64,000 nucleotides of DNA. It comes from Lentinula raphanica (lineage: Eukaryota; Basidiomycota; Agaricomycetes; Agaricales; Omphalotaceae). Positions within the stretch are counted from its first letter, which is position 1. Every line of letters begins with the position of its first letter. Position numbers and translations under genes: made by a program. Shown here one piece after another: positions 24,877 through 37,625 of this stretch. The stretch covers positions 434,001-498,000 of the forward strand of contig JANVFP010000012.1 in assembly GCA_027919835.1 (NCBI GenBank). Reading direction: 5' to 3'. The notes under the pieces are model-generated. The model saw only the letters and a list, made by a program, of their open reading frames with translations. It was not told the DNA's origin and ran no database searches.

Positions 24877-27208
24877 ATGTCTTCTGCACTGCCCTCTCGC
24901 TCAGATTCTTCTCGAAATTGGTGGTCCTTATCATCTAAAGCCTCCGCACGAGAGCCTTCGACCTATCCCTCAGAATCAGGTCGACCCTCGTCCAGCAAAC
25001 GAAATGATACCACCAAATTTAATACCCTGGCTTCGGCTTTCGGACTCAAAGCAAAGAAGCACCCTTCTCTAGCTATTCAAGATCCCCCAGCACCCTCTTT
25101 TATTTCCAATCCAGAACCATTATACTCTCCTGAAACTCCCCACAAATACTCCAACAGACCTCCCTCTAAATCTGTGTCCTCTACACGGTCGCGAGTAGAC
25201 TCTATCGAACCTCGAACCCCATCAGACGGCCCGCGCGATCCTAACCGCCATTCCCTCCTTACACTTTCTGATATCGACCCATTTGCTGCTCGTAGCGGTA
25301 TTGCTGTCCCTCATTCGCCATTAGACCCCAACCGCTTGTCTGCATACTCTGGTAGTTCCGTCGTCCCTGAATATATTACGAAAAAATTGGACGAGCCACC
25401 GGTCGCTCCCAGCAGGATTTCCTACGCCTCGTCTTCCTCTCATTCCTTCTCTCCAGACGACGCATCTCTGAGCCCTACCTCCTCGCTCTATATTGCTGAC
25501 AAACCATACAAAAAGCTGTCGCAGAAGTATGTAAAACTCTCACTGCATTAACTCATTACTCATTTATTTGAACAGGAAATCATTGGGTGATTTGGGTCAA
25601 AGAGCAACTCGTTCGAACTTGGATGAATTTCCTCCTGGGATGATCAAGTCTAATTCTTCAGTAACTTTGACTGACAGAAACAGACTCAGCCATCCTGAAC
25701 TTCCCTCTGCCCCACGTCCGCCCATGCGCGCCCGAGGCATGACGGACGCCGCAAACACGTATCGCGTACCAAATTTTCTTCCCGAAGAAGCCATTTCTGC
25801 TGCTGGATCTACTTCCTTCCCTCATTCGTCTCCAGTTTCTACGTTGAGTTCTCCTTCGCCGTCGCCTCGGGTCATCGTTCGCCAACCTTCCGTTCAAAGA
25901 ATGGGTCTTCCTATAAGTGCACCACCTAGTCAGCGGCTGCCTCCTCCTCCTGTTCCTGTCGATGTCACAGAAGAAGAGGACATTGACCCGTTGCGATTCT
26001 CCAATTCCGCGTCGTCCTCTACCGCGTCTTTTCGTTTATCACGGGATGCGAACCTGGTACATCAGCATCGTACGCCTCACTCTACAATACGGGATACCGT
26101 ACGGCCTGTAGAGGACACGGTCCATAAATCTCGCACACTAAAAAAGGCCTTATCTCACCAGTCATTGTCGAAAGTCGCCTCTTCCAGTGCAACATCTGTA
26201 TCAAGTTCACCTTCGGAACTCACGCCAGAGAAGGGGCCGCGCAAACAACGCTCGTTTCATCATTCTCGAATTCCGTTGCCTCAGATGCCGTTGTCTCTGA
26301 AACACCAATCCTCCGGTTCCGCCGTAACGTCTTTCGATGGGTCAGAGTCCAAGAGAGGGAGTCTAAATGGCCCACCTACTCCAGGAAGAAAGAGACTGTT
26401 CTCTGGTTCTAGTATGCGGAGGCCCTCCACCTCACAAGAGACCTTCATGGATGATGATCACCGGTCAGTTTTCAGCCTTGAAAGACTGGCACCCGTCTCG
26501 CCTAGTTCAACAAAGGTTTCGGGCACTTCGTCCTTCTGGGACGAAGGCGGTGTTGATCCCGTTCCCACTAGCCCTCGTGCATTCGCACAGGACTATACAC
26601 CACAACAGATAATGTCCCCTGCAGAAATGCTGAAACTTGAAGCTGATGTTCGTGAATCCTTGTCATCATCGCGTTCCAGAGGGATGTCTATTGCGTCTGC
26701 GTCTACAATTGCTTCAGAATCAGGAAGTACCTCTCCACTTCCCAGTCTCACGGGCTCTATACGCACGCATGGGTTGCTGAACCCTGATTTACATCCTACT
26801 AGAAGTAACTCTATGGGTGGTGGAGGAATGGTTGTCGCTCCTCGTCTTCCCCGTCCATCTACCGGATATTCGACTACCTCGAATGACAGATCTTCCCCTG
26901 CTCTGGTGAGCCTTCCTCCGCCACCTCGATCTCGTCGACCCCAGCCATCCCAGGCCATTCCCGAACCACCATTGAAAGCCCTCTCGCCGCCTCCAAGACC
27001 TCGAACTATCAAGAAAACAGCCTCGACTGAGAAAGTCAATCGTCGTCCTCCCATAGCTCGGAAATCATCCTTCCTTGATATTGATGGTGATACGGCGGTA
27101 AAGAAGTCGTCTCCACCTCCTGTTCCACTACACGGAGGAGATAGCTTTTTAGATTTCCGCGAGTCTCTAGATACAGTTCGAAGTGACACGGACGAAGAAC
27201 GATTTTAG
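24877..27208 (+). CDS. large Ser/Pro-rich disordered protein
   Basis: About 760 residues from two exons (24877-25526 and 25576-27208; the join reads KKLSQK-KSLGDLGQ). The whole length is rich in Ser, Pro, Thr and Arg with many SP and TP dipeptides and short Arg-Arg-Pro-Ser motifs, i.e. many possible proline-directed kinase sites and SH3-type proline motifs (PPPPRSRRPQPSQ, PPPRPRTIKK). One short predicted helix is SPAEMLKLEADVRESL. The N-terminus has FNTLASAFGLKAKKHPSL. The end is SFLDFRESLDTVRSDTDEER. No catalytic domain is recognised. It could be a cell-polarity, cytoskeletal or signalling scaffold; that is inference only. It converges on SLA2. Confidence 0.8.
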
Positions 27209-27467
27209 GAGAATGACCTGAAATTCCTTCCTTTTATTTTTATCTGCTATTTGCGAAACATCTCTATCTATGAATACCTTAGTCATTACTTTCTGCTATC
27301 CTTCGGATTCTGCCACATATATCTTTGGTCTCCTCATGCTTGCGTTGTATTCGCTCTGGATATCATCAATGTCCCTCGTTCGTGAGTATCTATTTCTTAG
27401 CAGACAATTATCTGATCATTGCAATAGTAGTATCATACATGTAGATGTTGCTCCTTGTAATCCAATC

Positions 27468-30400
27468 CTAGTCCGTTTCGTCTGTGTGATACCCAGCCCG
27501 CCTCATAGCGCCCAATCTATGTCGTGCCGCACCAAGTTCCTTCTCAAGCTTGAGAATTTCAACCTGCTGCTCCATTTCACGTTTCTTGAACTCCAGAACG
27601 GCCATGTTCGTGTAATCAACATCTTCGTCCAATGCCTGTTTGGCTGCAACAGCCTTAACCTGCCTGACCAAAGCCCTGCAAGCTTCAGTAACTGCTTTTG
27701 CGGCAAGCTCGAGTCGTTCCTGTGTCTTGGACATGAGATTGGCTTTTACTCTGGAGGCTGCGACAAGCTGAGCAGTAGCAGCAGCGACTTCATTAGAAGC
27801 GACAATCAGTTGCTCCAACGAGTGAGTACCGGATAAGACACCATCGGCACTCTCGATGAGCAGATTAGTCGCGAAAGCGACGGCTTTAGCAGCTGAGATA
27901 AGACCTTCGGTCCAACGATTGTTGCGTTTATAGAATTGCTGCATCGAGCTGGAGCCTTTGCCTTCCGCAACGATCTCCTGCTGTGACTCAGTGGCCGCTT
28001 TGATGAGTCGGGCGATTGCATTCGTGATCGCCATTGCGGCAGAAAGTATGGAATCATGCACTTGGAGGTCCACGGCGCTGAAGCGATTCGTATCTCGAGG
28101 ACGTGCCATGAGCTCCTGAAGCCGCTGGGTTGCCGCTTCTATAGCCTGAGCAGCACTGTTCATTTCGTTTTCGACGATGTCCCCAATGTTTCCATTGGCC
28201 CGTGCAAGAGCATCCGATTTAGCGCCCTTGGGAATGAGCTTGTCCACATTCTCAGACAATTTGGATAGAGCACCACGAATTTCGCCGTTGCTGCGCATCG
28301 CAACATCTTTTCGTTGAGAAGGTTTGAGAAGGTTAACCTTATAGGATTGAAGGTTCAGGAAGAAACGTAAACCGATGTCTCCAGAAGACTTGGCCAATCC
28401 AATCAGCTTGTCGGATGCGTCATCATCGCTGGCTAATCGAGTTACGCCTTTGGTGTTGATCAGAACGTCCGCAAGGGATTGTGCGAACTCGTTGGCAGAT
28501 TTGATGACATTGACATGTTCTCCGCCTTCTTCTTCCCCGAGATAGAGGTTGTATATTGTCGAGAATTCATTGGCATTGTTCATAGCCTTCTCAATCATGG
28601 ACAAGGTGTACTCGGGCGTGCTGTTTAGATTGCCTGCCTGAGTCATTGATTCCAATTCATAGATGGACTCGTCGACCTTCTGAACACAGGCTTGCAAGAT
28701 AGAATCTGACCGGAGAATGATTATTATTGTGGCGATATGTATATAGGCCCTTTCTTACCAATGATATCGTTCAATTTTTTGCGGTTGTCCAGAATCAGGG
28801 TATCAATCTGTGCATTGGTCGTCTCGTCCACCAAGCCTTGATTCTGAACATATCAATCAGAATTTCAGAAGATTCTTTGATGAACTGTTTTCACGTACTT
28901 GCTGCGCCTCATCGAGTTTCTTGAGTGTGTCATCCATGCCCGCATTCAATATCTCAATCTCTTGATCTTTCTCGTCCCGCAGACGCTCCAAATCATCGTG
29001 AGCTTGGTCCAACTTCGAAAGATAGTCGTCTATTTGAGCTTGTTTTGCCTATGAAGAAGTTGATATGAATGTCACGCCATCGCGGAGACAGACAGATCGA
29101 CGTACGCGGAGAGAGTCTTCTAACTCGGATATCTGACGGTTGTATTTCGAAAGAACGGAGGAGACCTCAGAATTCTTGGACCGCGAAGCATCATCAGCAC
29201 GCTCGTTCGCGAAGTTCAACTCGCGTCTTAAACGATCCATCTCCTCTTTATGTGATGATTTCTGGCGATCGAGGTCAAAACGCGCGCGGTCCCGCTCTCT
29301 CAGCATGTCTGCGAGCTCGAGATTCTTTGCCTTGAGATCTCTCTCCATCCTCTCCATGCGATCAACAGCTTCCTGCGCTGAGTTGGCTTTGAGTTGCATT
29401 TGTTTGAATTTCGAGAGCATGTCAAGGTGCTCTGTACGAAGTTGGCTGTAGAGTTTCGCAAGCGCCTCGTACTTGTTTCGCCATAGGGTAACTTGGTCCT
29501 GTAATTGCTTGATCAAATCATCCTTGGACGCCATCTGAGAATTGATGTTGGTGCTGACTCCCGCCAGCTCTGCCTCAAGTGCTTTAACCCTCTGACGTGA
29601 AAGAGATCAGCATTCTTGGCATTGTCGAGTATTTGACGAATACGCTTACGCGGTCATACTGTTCTAGGAATATCTGATCGCGCTCGTATTGTCCTCGCAT
29701 CGCGAGAAGCTCACGTTCAAGTTCAGCAACCTGTTGAGCAGCCTGATTATTGTACATTTGTTGCTGCTGGAGCATAAGCTGTTCTTGTGCTAGCCGCTGG
29801 TTCTCGGCTTGTTCCCTTTGTCGCTGCTCGAATTCTCGTTGTTGCTGAGCCTCCATTTCTTGTCTTCTTCGCTCTTCAGCTTCCCGTGCAGCGAGTAATG
29901 CTGCCTGTTGCTCCTCGTATTCCTTCAACATACGCGCCTGCTCGTTCATAGCATTGGTGTCAGGTGAAGGGGCAGGGGGAGGTGATGGAGATTTAGGAGC
30001 CACAGTTTTTGGGCGAGCAGGAAGATCAGGAGCATCACCTGTGTCCATGAGATTTGGAGGTTCCTGTGACATGACGATTCAAAGAGAGCACCAAATCAAC
30101 AAAACGGAACTTACTTGACCGAGTTTGGGGACGTTGATAAGGCCAGTAAGATATTTGAGATTGGAGCATTCGTAATAGAATTTGCGGAGACTGTGATGTT
30201 GAGATGCATAACGTTGGCGCAGAGGTTCCATCGCATCGACGTCGTTAGTACCTGAAGCCTGGACTCAGTGACGAGTGATAACGGTGAAAATCATACTCAC
30301 GTCGATACATCGCACGCATCATACTAGTGATAAATCTGTAGATACCCCAACTCTCTTTTACCAAAGGCACCAAAGATGAGATACGACACTCGTTATTCGT

Positions 30401-31259
30401 AGAATGTCTGAAATGTGAGAAGACCATCTTTTGGAAAGATTCGATCTGGTCTTGCAAACCCATTAGGTCTGATATAGTCTCGTAACTAGGCTTCATTTCA
30501 ATTGCGCGAACGAGTGCATGAATAACGAGACCCACCCCTCGTTTGGATCATCAATTCCCTTCAGCGTGATATATTCTTCGTACTCGAACAAGCCATTGAA
30601 CTCTGGTCTCAAGCGATGGAAGCGAAGCTTGGCCAACAAGAATTGTACGTATGTCCTGATCAAAGGTCCGTAACCTGTTACAGATATGAGAGCGATACGA
30701 TGGCGAACAGGACATGCGACATACCCCTCATCCCATCGTTGCCAACAGTACGAGCGCAAGTCTCGAGCCACGCTGTTTGCCCATGAGCTTCTTTGAGAGT
30801 CTACGGAGAGCTGAGCGTAGAACGACCATGTAGTGGATATTATGACACACATTAGGATGTCCCTCTTGAAGAACTTTATGGACAGTGATAAGGGCTTTGA
30901 ACGTTTGAACCTCGTCGGATAAAATCGGTTGAACTCGAAGACCACTCCAGAAGGATATTGAAGAATGATAATCCCAAGTGAACACGATACATTCTGGAGC
31001 TTTGTTAGTAGATGGAACATGAAATTCAGATGATAACCAACTTCGAACGTGCTTCTGCTTTGGCGCAGTTTCTTCAGGACTTGTGGCTTTCTTGATATTA
31101 ATGACAAGTTCATGTTCTGCCTTCTCCTTGTCCACTGGCCGTGTCGGATAATGAATTTCCTCATCTACGTCGAAGCCTCCCCTCTGCCTATTTCCATACC
31201 TAGAAGTAAGTCTAGATGAGCTGAAAGAATATCAGAGTAAACTACGTGGAGGCGTACAT
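27468..31259 (-). CDS. SLA2: Sla2/End4, Hip1R-type endocytic adaptor
   Basis: Links clathrin-coated pits to actin at the plasma membrane. The start is ATG at 31259 (MYAST, then after an intron YGNRQRGGFDVDEEIHYPTR and PVDKEKAEHELVINIKKATS). The GTG at 31135 is internal. ANTH domain: KATSPEETAPKQKHVR, FTWDYHSSISFWSGLRVQPI, ALITVHKVLQEGHP, RFHRLRPEFNGLFEYEEYIT, QKMVFSHFRHSTNNECRISS. A Gln-rich coiled coil follows (27-30 kb region; ARMLKEYEEQQAALLAAREA and KFKQMQLKANSAQEAVDRME). The C-terminal talin-like I/LWEQ (THATCH) module spans 27468-28697, with IATNLLIESADGVL-type helices, LVAASRVKANLMSKTQERLE, and RLGAMRRAGYHTDETD at the end. Full family layout. Divergent from SHY1 by 87 bp. Confidence 0.96.
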
Positions 31260-31346
31260 GGCTGCAGAATATAAGGAATGAAATAACAGACTGAAGCTGT
31301 GACAACACCATTATCATACTCTGCCGCGTGCGAAAATGACCAGCCG

Positions 31347-32394
31347 ATGTTTCGATTCTTTTCACCACGGCCACCTAGCTCAAATGTCTTCCGTCTTAGG
31401 GCACCAAAAGTTACTTCTCGCTTTGTTCACGACACAGCTAATGTTCCCTCAATATACAAGCCTCGTAAGGAGCGCTTCATAACTCCCACAATGGTCCTGC
31501 TCGGCGTTATACCTGTCTTCACTTTTGCCCTTGGGACCTGGCAGGTTCAGAGATTGAAATGGAAGGTCAATCTGATTGATGAGCTTGAAGAGAAGCTCCA
31601 GCTTGCTCCTCTGACATTACCAAGGCGAATTAAGTCAGTAATGCCTGAGTATCATTCTACAGCATTTACTCATTGCACATTAGTCTCTCCGTTATTCCCG
31701 AATTCGTTTTTCGAAAGGTCGTGATACGCGGAAAGTGGGACCATGAACATACAATGCTACTAGTACCTCGTGTTCGTGAAGGCGTTCATGGTGCTCACGT
31801 CGTGACTCCCCTCGTCCGTGAAAATGGTACGACTATACTGGTAGATCGAGGCTTCGTTTCAAACGACTATGTGGACGACATGTCCTTTACAAAGGAGGAA
31901 GGCGAAGTCGAGATTCTTGGTATGTTGCGCACCGCGCAAGTACGGAATCGATTCACACCAGATAATCTACCCGAAGAGAGGAAGTGGTATTGGAATGATG
32001 TCGATGGTATGGCCACTTATGCAGGAGGAGAAGATGCCAACGTACAGCCCGTCTTTGTAGAAAGGATATTTCGTATGTGCTCTTGGTGATGACGCCTTTT
32101 GTATTTCTGATGTGCCTTACAGAGGGACATGCGGGCGATGCTGATTACTGTGTCTCAAAAGGTATCCCCGTTGGTCGAGCTGCCACGGTAGATCTGCGCA
32201 ATGCCCACCTTTCGTATGTTCTTACATGGTCAGTCTTCTTTATCTGAGGTCTGTTCGTTTGACGTTGACAACGGTCATATGCTGGTCCTCCTGTTCTCAG
32301 GTTCGGGCTATCCGCACTAACCAGTTTCATGTTCGTGCGAGTAATAATCAATAAAAGCAGAATGCGAGGTCGCAGACTACCTCGTTTCAGCTGA
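31347..32394 (+). CDS. SHY1: Shy1/Surf1, cytochrome c oxidase assembly factor
   Basis: Mitochondrial inner-membrane protein needed for Cox1 maturation and haem insertion in complex IV. MFRFFSPRPPSSNVFRLRAP is a basic, Ser/Arg-rich targeting sequence. The first membrane helix, TMVLLGVIPVFTFALGTWQV, runs into the family signature GTWQVQRLKWKVNLIDELE. The intermembrane-space loop has VVIRGKWDHEHTMLLVPRVR, GAHVVTPLVRENGTTILVDR, RGFVSND and RNRFTPDNLPEERKWYWND. The second helix, YVLTWFGLSALTSFMFV, lies at the end and is split by an intron. Stop at 32392-32394 after RGRRLPRFS. Four or five exons. Start at 31347 was chosen over an upstream in-frame ATG at 31299 because it begins the presequence. Confidence 0.94.
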
Positions 32395-32781
32395 TGGCCG
32401 TAGTCGATTTAGAGACAAATAATCTATTCCTCTTCTACATGGCAAAGGTAATGCCAATGAATCAGGATGATCCCTGGCGATCCACTCTCTTGAGTCTTTG
32501 CCGGACTGAACACAATCTTCGGAAATTCCCTAACCAAAGGATGATTGCGGGTTAGCGAATCTTATCATTTGTCCTTTGTTCTCTGTTTTGGAAAGACTAT
32601 TATCGGCGCATCCCATCTAGGGCAATCCATAACAATCTGCTTTGTGCAAAGACCACACCGGGTCATTGTTCTCGGGACCACGTTTCGTCAATTCTGCTGT
32701 GGCCACAGATGAGTTACGGAGTGAATAAAGGCAGCGCGACAGTTCAGAAATTCATTCGCGTCTTCTCTCCTTCGTAGATCC
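32395..32781. other. intergenic
   Basis: 387 bp between two plus-strand genes: SHY1 3' UTR and the promoter of the next gene. A TATATAG word lies inside the next coding start region. Nothing else seen. Confidence 0.4.
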
Positions 32782-33825
32782 ATGTCCAACGTCGCCTTCC
32801 CTCTATATAGTTCCGAGACCAGGACGCCTGATTTCCCTCCCACGTTAAAAACACCAGTCTATCGGACTCCTACTAAACCCAAGCGCTCAACAAGGCTTAT
32901 GGTCTCGAGTCCCTATACTGATCAATTCAGTCCAGAATATACGACGGCCATGCAGCAGTCAGGCTTTGACCATATGCCAGGATTGGCTGTTAACGAAGGT
33001 GTGCTCTCTCTCTCTCACCTTCATGGCTTGCATCTGAATAACGGCTTTTTAGATAATGCCATCGCGAAAGACGTTGAGCGCGCCCTTCGTGCTCGAGAAA
33101 GGGCCAGATCAAGGAAATTGACTCCAGAAAGCATTCCTCGAAGTAGAAGAATGGTCACTACACCCGCACAGTCGGTGAAAGCACAAGAATTCCCTCCCTC
33201 CCACTCCAACGTGAGCTCTTTTGCAGCGTTGTTTAACATGTTCCTGATTTCAATCTCAAGAAGGGCTTGATATCCGCTCATGCCACTGCTACACCGCTGG
33301 ATTTTCAAGGAGAATGTAAACCGACTACGTCCGAGAGACGTGAGTTCAGAATTAATGACAGTCGCTCTTGATCTCATACTGTCTCGATTCTATGTAGTTC
33401 GCATGCGCAGCTTTAGATTTCCACGTGTCAAGGACTCGATATCACTTCCATACCTCCAGAACCGTCCCCGGAACGCCCCTCGTATTTCGAATCAACGTAT
33501 TCCAGCTGTCGGCAATGGCCCTCCTCCGGTCCCCTCACTTCTTTCATCCCGACCCACTTATTCGTCTCCTGTTTTGACATGTGCAGACGGAAGTCCAAAA
33601 TGTATCGCACCTCTACCCCGATTTGACCCGTTTACTCGACCTCGGGCTGACTCCTTGTCATCCTTGGTGGAAACCCGAAATGTGTCAAATCTTGGCATTC
33701 CTCCTATGCGCTGTGGTCCAGCTACCGTGAGAGCCTCTCGACTGAGACGGGTTCCTACTATGAACGATTTGTTCTCGAACATCAACCGTCAAGCCGTAAG
33801 CTTGGGGATGAAAACTTGTATTTAG
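32782..33825 (+). CDS. unknown protein, Pro/Arg/Ser-rich
   Basis: About 300 residues from three exons. Exon 1 (from 32782) reads MSNVAFPLYSSETRTPDFPP, TLKTPVYRTPTKPKRSTRLM and a helical part AIAKDVERALRARERARSRK, which is basic and could bind nucleic acid or form a short coiled coil. A second exon reads GLISAHATATPLDFQGECKP. Exon 3 reads MRSFRFPRVKDSISLPYLQN onward, ending INRQAVSLGMKTCI. The joins keep frame. No domain is recognised. The VYRTPTKPKRS and SPYTDQFSPEY stretches contain TP/SP sites of the kind used by cell-cycle kinases; this is only a hint. Confidence 0.65.
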
Positions 33826-34695
33826 GGCACAAATGTTAAATTTGAAGTCACTAGATTGCGTACCTTCTATATTCCTTGTGGGATACGGAGTCTAGTCCTC
33901 TCTGATTCTGTATTACTAGTAAGTAACACATACTTACGAGCTGAATCGTTCCTCGAAAGTGAAAGTGCCGGTCAGCCCCTTGTTTGGATAGAGTAACTAT
34001 CTTCACAAAACCAATTTCACGGTTGTCGTTGTATTTCTTGTATGAGTTCATTATTGACAGTGATACTGCACATCATTCAGCCTACCGGGGGATTCTGGAA
34101 GAGTTCAACGAGGATGACTAGTATATCTGAGTATCAGCAGCTGAGCAAGTTCGATATCAGTTCGGAGGAAGGATCACGAGATCGTGACAATTTCGCGAAC
34201 AGTGCACCTTTGCGGCTTGCCTACCTTTGCGAGGCTTCGCTCTTTCCCGAACGCGAACGCGTTGCCCCGTGGCAACGGTGATACTTATTATGGTCAATAA
34301 CATACTTAAAAATACTTACAACTTCTTAGGTCCCCGAGAAGATCTTCAAGTACAGCTGATGGTGGCACTCGTAGTCGGCAATACTATGAAATAAATATCC
34401 AACTGAACTGATTCATTTTGCAGTCCAACTCGAGGAGGCTTTCTCGAATCTCCTTTCCTTTTCCGTCGACTTCCAAAACTGACAAGTTCTCACACAATTT
34501 CGACTCATTTTAATTCTTCGCAGGTTTAATATCAACTTGACTCATCGAACAAATGCCTTTCTTCGTCACCGATATAAACACCCTTCCCCACTAAAGGACC
34601 CTCAACTTTCATTTTTCTCTTCTTCCCTCAGCATCATCGTCCCTCTTTTCATCGCTTCTGATTTTTTCTTCAAGTGCTACCACTCGTGCAGCACT
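33826..34695. other. intergenic
   Basis: 870 bp. Open frames at 33851-34281 are short and unsupported. CT-rich, likely 5' UTR, from about 34550 to 34690. Confidence 0.4.
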
Positions 34696-35273
34696 ATGCC
34701 TCAGATCCAGCCACTGGGCAGACTAATTCGTCGCCGCAGAGAGCACGTATTCCCCAGTATGACAACAGTCTTGGAAGAAAGTCATGGTCGGTCTTCATCT
34801 GTGGACTTGCGGCCGTCCCATGTGTTTGTTGTTCGCCATCATCCTTACCGTGACAGTGTAAGAAGATGTTCAAAATCTGTTAGATGCTCTCTGTTAATTT
34901 TTTTTTTCTTGCCAGCGTTCTAATGACTACGAGGATGATGAAAATTCAGAAGGTGCACTAATCTATGGAATTGAATCCTCAGTATGTCCAATGTTCTGAC
35001 TGATGTTGACAATGGCTTGGCTGAGTTGTCATTAGTTCCTCATTCCTGAATGGGTTTTTGATGAAAACATCATTACTTTTGAGCCACCTCAGACTGAAAC
35101 TGAGACAGAACTCCCTTTGAACCAAAACATTTCTCATGCTCAAAAAGAGCACGGGTTGAAGATTGCAGTGGTATGTTACAATGCTTAATGGTTTGTGTTT
35201 TTTGACTGAATTTACTTAGAACAAAGTTTTGTCTTTTGTTCGTGCTGTTTTTTCAGCTTCAAAGATAACTTGA
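34696..35273 (+). CDS. small unknown protein, four exons
   Basis: Clean GT-AG joins, all in phase 0, give about 135 residues. Exon 1 reads MPQIQPLGRLIRRRREHVFP and VDLRPSHVFVVRHHPYRDS. Exon 2 reads RSNDYEDDENSEGALIYGIE. Exon 3 reads FLIPEWVFDENIITFEPPQT and LNQNISHAQKEHGLKIAV. Exon 4 reads NKVLSFVRAVFSASKIT before TGA. The N-terminus is basic, the middle acidic. An in-frame upstream ATG at 34537 is possible but covers pyrimidine-rich, UTR-like sequence. No family is recognised. Consistent phase and splice sites are the only support; expression is unknown. Confidence 0.5.
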
Positions 35274-35522
35274 TGCCATTGTATCTATGACTTTCTTGAA
35301 TGCCCTTGCCTTGCTCTGTCCACATAACTGCAGATTGATTGATCTACACACATATATTTTGCTGTAAAAATCAGAGACCTGATTAAGATGTATCATAGTC
35401 CATAGAATTCAAAATTTGTACATATAAAATACATGAGAAATTTCAAATTGTGAATGTGTTTGACTGTCTTAGGGCCTACATTGCAACCCCAAGAGTCAAA
35501 TGTTTCAACTGCATTTATGATT

Positions 35523-37534
35523 TTATCCTCCATCATGGTCCACAAAACTATCAAGATCACCAATGACCACTAAACCTTCCTCTGGTGGCCCAGTAGTATG
35601 GCTACGACTGCGTTTACGTGACTTAGAGGATAAGGGATTATGATCTCTCTCCCTCTCTTGAACACCCTCAACAGGACCTCCATCACTTTGAGTGGTAGGA
35701 TAGGATGCAATGGGTTCCATAGGTTTGGAAATTGCAATTTCAGGGGTGGGACCAGAAAAGTCTCGACCTGTCAAGCGAGAAAGAGTATTTATGTCTGCAG
35801 ACACCAGTGAGATTAGCCGTTCGAGGCGTCCATATCTGAGTACACATACCAACTGGTACACTGTGATTCAGACAGTAATTGATACGTGCAGGATTTTTCT
35901 TGTCTTCTGCTTTGAATTTGTTTTTGCATGATTTACGATCGCGGCCAGGCAGAACGTACGATATAAGTTCATAATTTTCGCCGTACTGAGAAAGTGCCTG
36001 TTTCGAAGTTTTGAGATCTCAGAACCAGATGATCCAACGATGTTAACGTTCTTACTTCGTAGAACAACTCAGTCTCTTCTGCGCTCCACCTTGTACCTCG
36101 AAGCTTTGTACCGTAGGTGCTGCTATTGGTGAACTTGGATCTGTCACTCTCGATCACATGCGTATACCCATTGGTATCGTCCTCTGCATCGCCTTCGCGA
36201 TCAACAAAGAGCGATTCTTCATCGATTATGGTTTCTCCATTGGGTCCGATGCGCACTTGCACGTTGAATCGACTAGCTGTGAGGTTCTGTGTATAATCGA
36301 ATGAGCCCGGGTCAGGATTGGCGGTGGAAGTAGGTGCAGTGGAGTTGGATGCAGATACAGAGCTGGAATGGGGCTGTAGGGGTTGCTCAGGCTGTCGGAG
36401 TTCTGCCGGAGGTGCAGCAGGTGCGGAGTTATTGGATACATCAGGAAGGACATCCTCATCTTCAGGATGACCATATTTCTTTCGTTCCATCATGAGTTTC
36501 ATCCTAGCGCGCCTTTCCCGATTAGACGCCTTCCAGGTTGAATGGTTTTTGAGGATTTCCTGCGCGTTACTGCTAACGCGACCTCGGCCAGTGTCGCTGC
36601 ACAAGGAAGCCATGGTGACGACGGTGGGATCGATAACTTCACCTGGATCGGCGCTGGGATCGAACGGCGGGAGGGAAGGGGAACGAGATTTTCGGCGCCG
36701 CGTTCGACGCGGCCTCTGGGCATCCTCAGACGTGTCTTTCCTATTGACTTTTGGCTTTTTATTTCCTTTTCTTCGTTTGGTGGATCGACCCTCTTCATTA
36801 CTAGTATCTTGTTCGTCGTCTTGGTCGGTTGCGATAGTCTTTCTCGTAGAGTCACGTCGCGACCTGGCTTTCTTCTTGTGTTGATCATTTTCAGGGGAAG
36901 AATCTTGTCTGTTTTCGCTTGTTTCTATGTTGGCAAATCCTTCCCCTGAAGGTTCCGTTTGTCCATCTGTATTCTGAGCCAAAGACTGGACGGAAGCATC
37001 CCCGGGAGGAGAGCTACGTGAAACTCTGTTGTTTTCTATCGAAGGACCAGACGACCGATGAATAGGAGGCACTACTGTGCTAGATTGTGATCGAGGCGGG
37101 GGCTGGCTAGAAATAGATGTCGCCGGCAAGATAGTCGGAACAATTGAGGGTGGAAGGGCAGGAATCGTTCCATATTGTGATATAGTCAAAGAAGAGGGAG
37201 CTTGCGACAGTGACCTGGTAGCATTTGGAGCCAGCGAGTCAGATGTCGCTGCAGTAACGGATCCCGGAAGAGATTGGGAAGCATCTAGAAAAGTAGAAGA
37301 GGATCCGAGGCCTTGTGAGGATGAAGAAGCGATTGGAGATTGAAGAGAGGTAGCAATCTGGTCTTGTTCTGCCGCTGTATTCGGCTGGCGCGAAAGAACA
37401 CTTTGACTGGGGGCAGTGGATCGCGATTTCTGGCGGCCCAAAGGCCTAAAAATGGGTCCTCCTTTTTCTAAGATAGTCCAAGTCAGAAAGCATACTCCAT
37501 GCAATGAACATTACTTACGAACGCGACTGGTCAT
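35523..37534 (-). CDS. BDP1: BDP1 (TFIIIB B''), RNA polymerase III initiation factor
   Basis: Subunit of TFIIIB that, with TBP and Brf1, recruits RNA polymerase III to tRNA and 5S genes. Start at 37534 (MTSRV, then after an intron QKGGPIFRPLGRQKSRSTAP). A long Ser-rich and then basic stretch (KKKARSRRDSTRKT, RRTRRRKSRSPSLPPFD) precedes the conserved core: NGETIIDEESLFVDREGD, SKFTNSSTYGTKLRGTRWSA, EETELFYEALSQYGENYELI, YVLPGRDRKSCKNKFKAEDK, KNPARINYCLN. This is the extended SANT domain, diagnostic of BDP1. The C-terminus ends VVIGDLDSFVDHDGG. Roughly 620 residues. The gene diverges from its neighbour by only 91 bp. Three tRNA genes, its kind of target, lie elsewhere in the window by coincidence. 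Confidence 0.93.
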
Positions 37535-37625
37535 TCTTGAACGTCTAAGTTGATCATGGAAGTTGTTGATAAAGATAGTAATAGGCGCGCGCTTTTTATC
37601 TTAGCTTTATCTTTCACTGTGACTC

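Noticed and set aside
26593..27189. Long minus-strand open frame opposite the disordered protein
   Set aside because: It is a shadow of the Ser/Pro-rich plus-strand gene; the Gly/Arg-rich translation is what reverse-complemented Ser/Pro codons give.
31135..31135. Possible SLA2 start at GTG
   Set aside because: It is GTG, not ATG, and the conserved text continues upstream (FDVDEEIHYPTRPVDKEK) through an intron to ATG at 31259.
27468..31259. Mating-type locus, because SLA2 borders MAT in many ascomycetes
   Set aside because: No homeodomain, HMG, alpha-box, pheromone or receptor gene is present nearby, and the SLA2-MAT link is not a rule in basidiomycetes.
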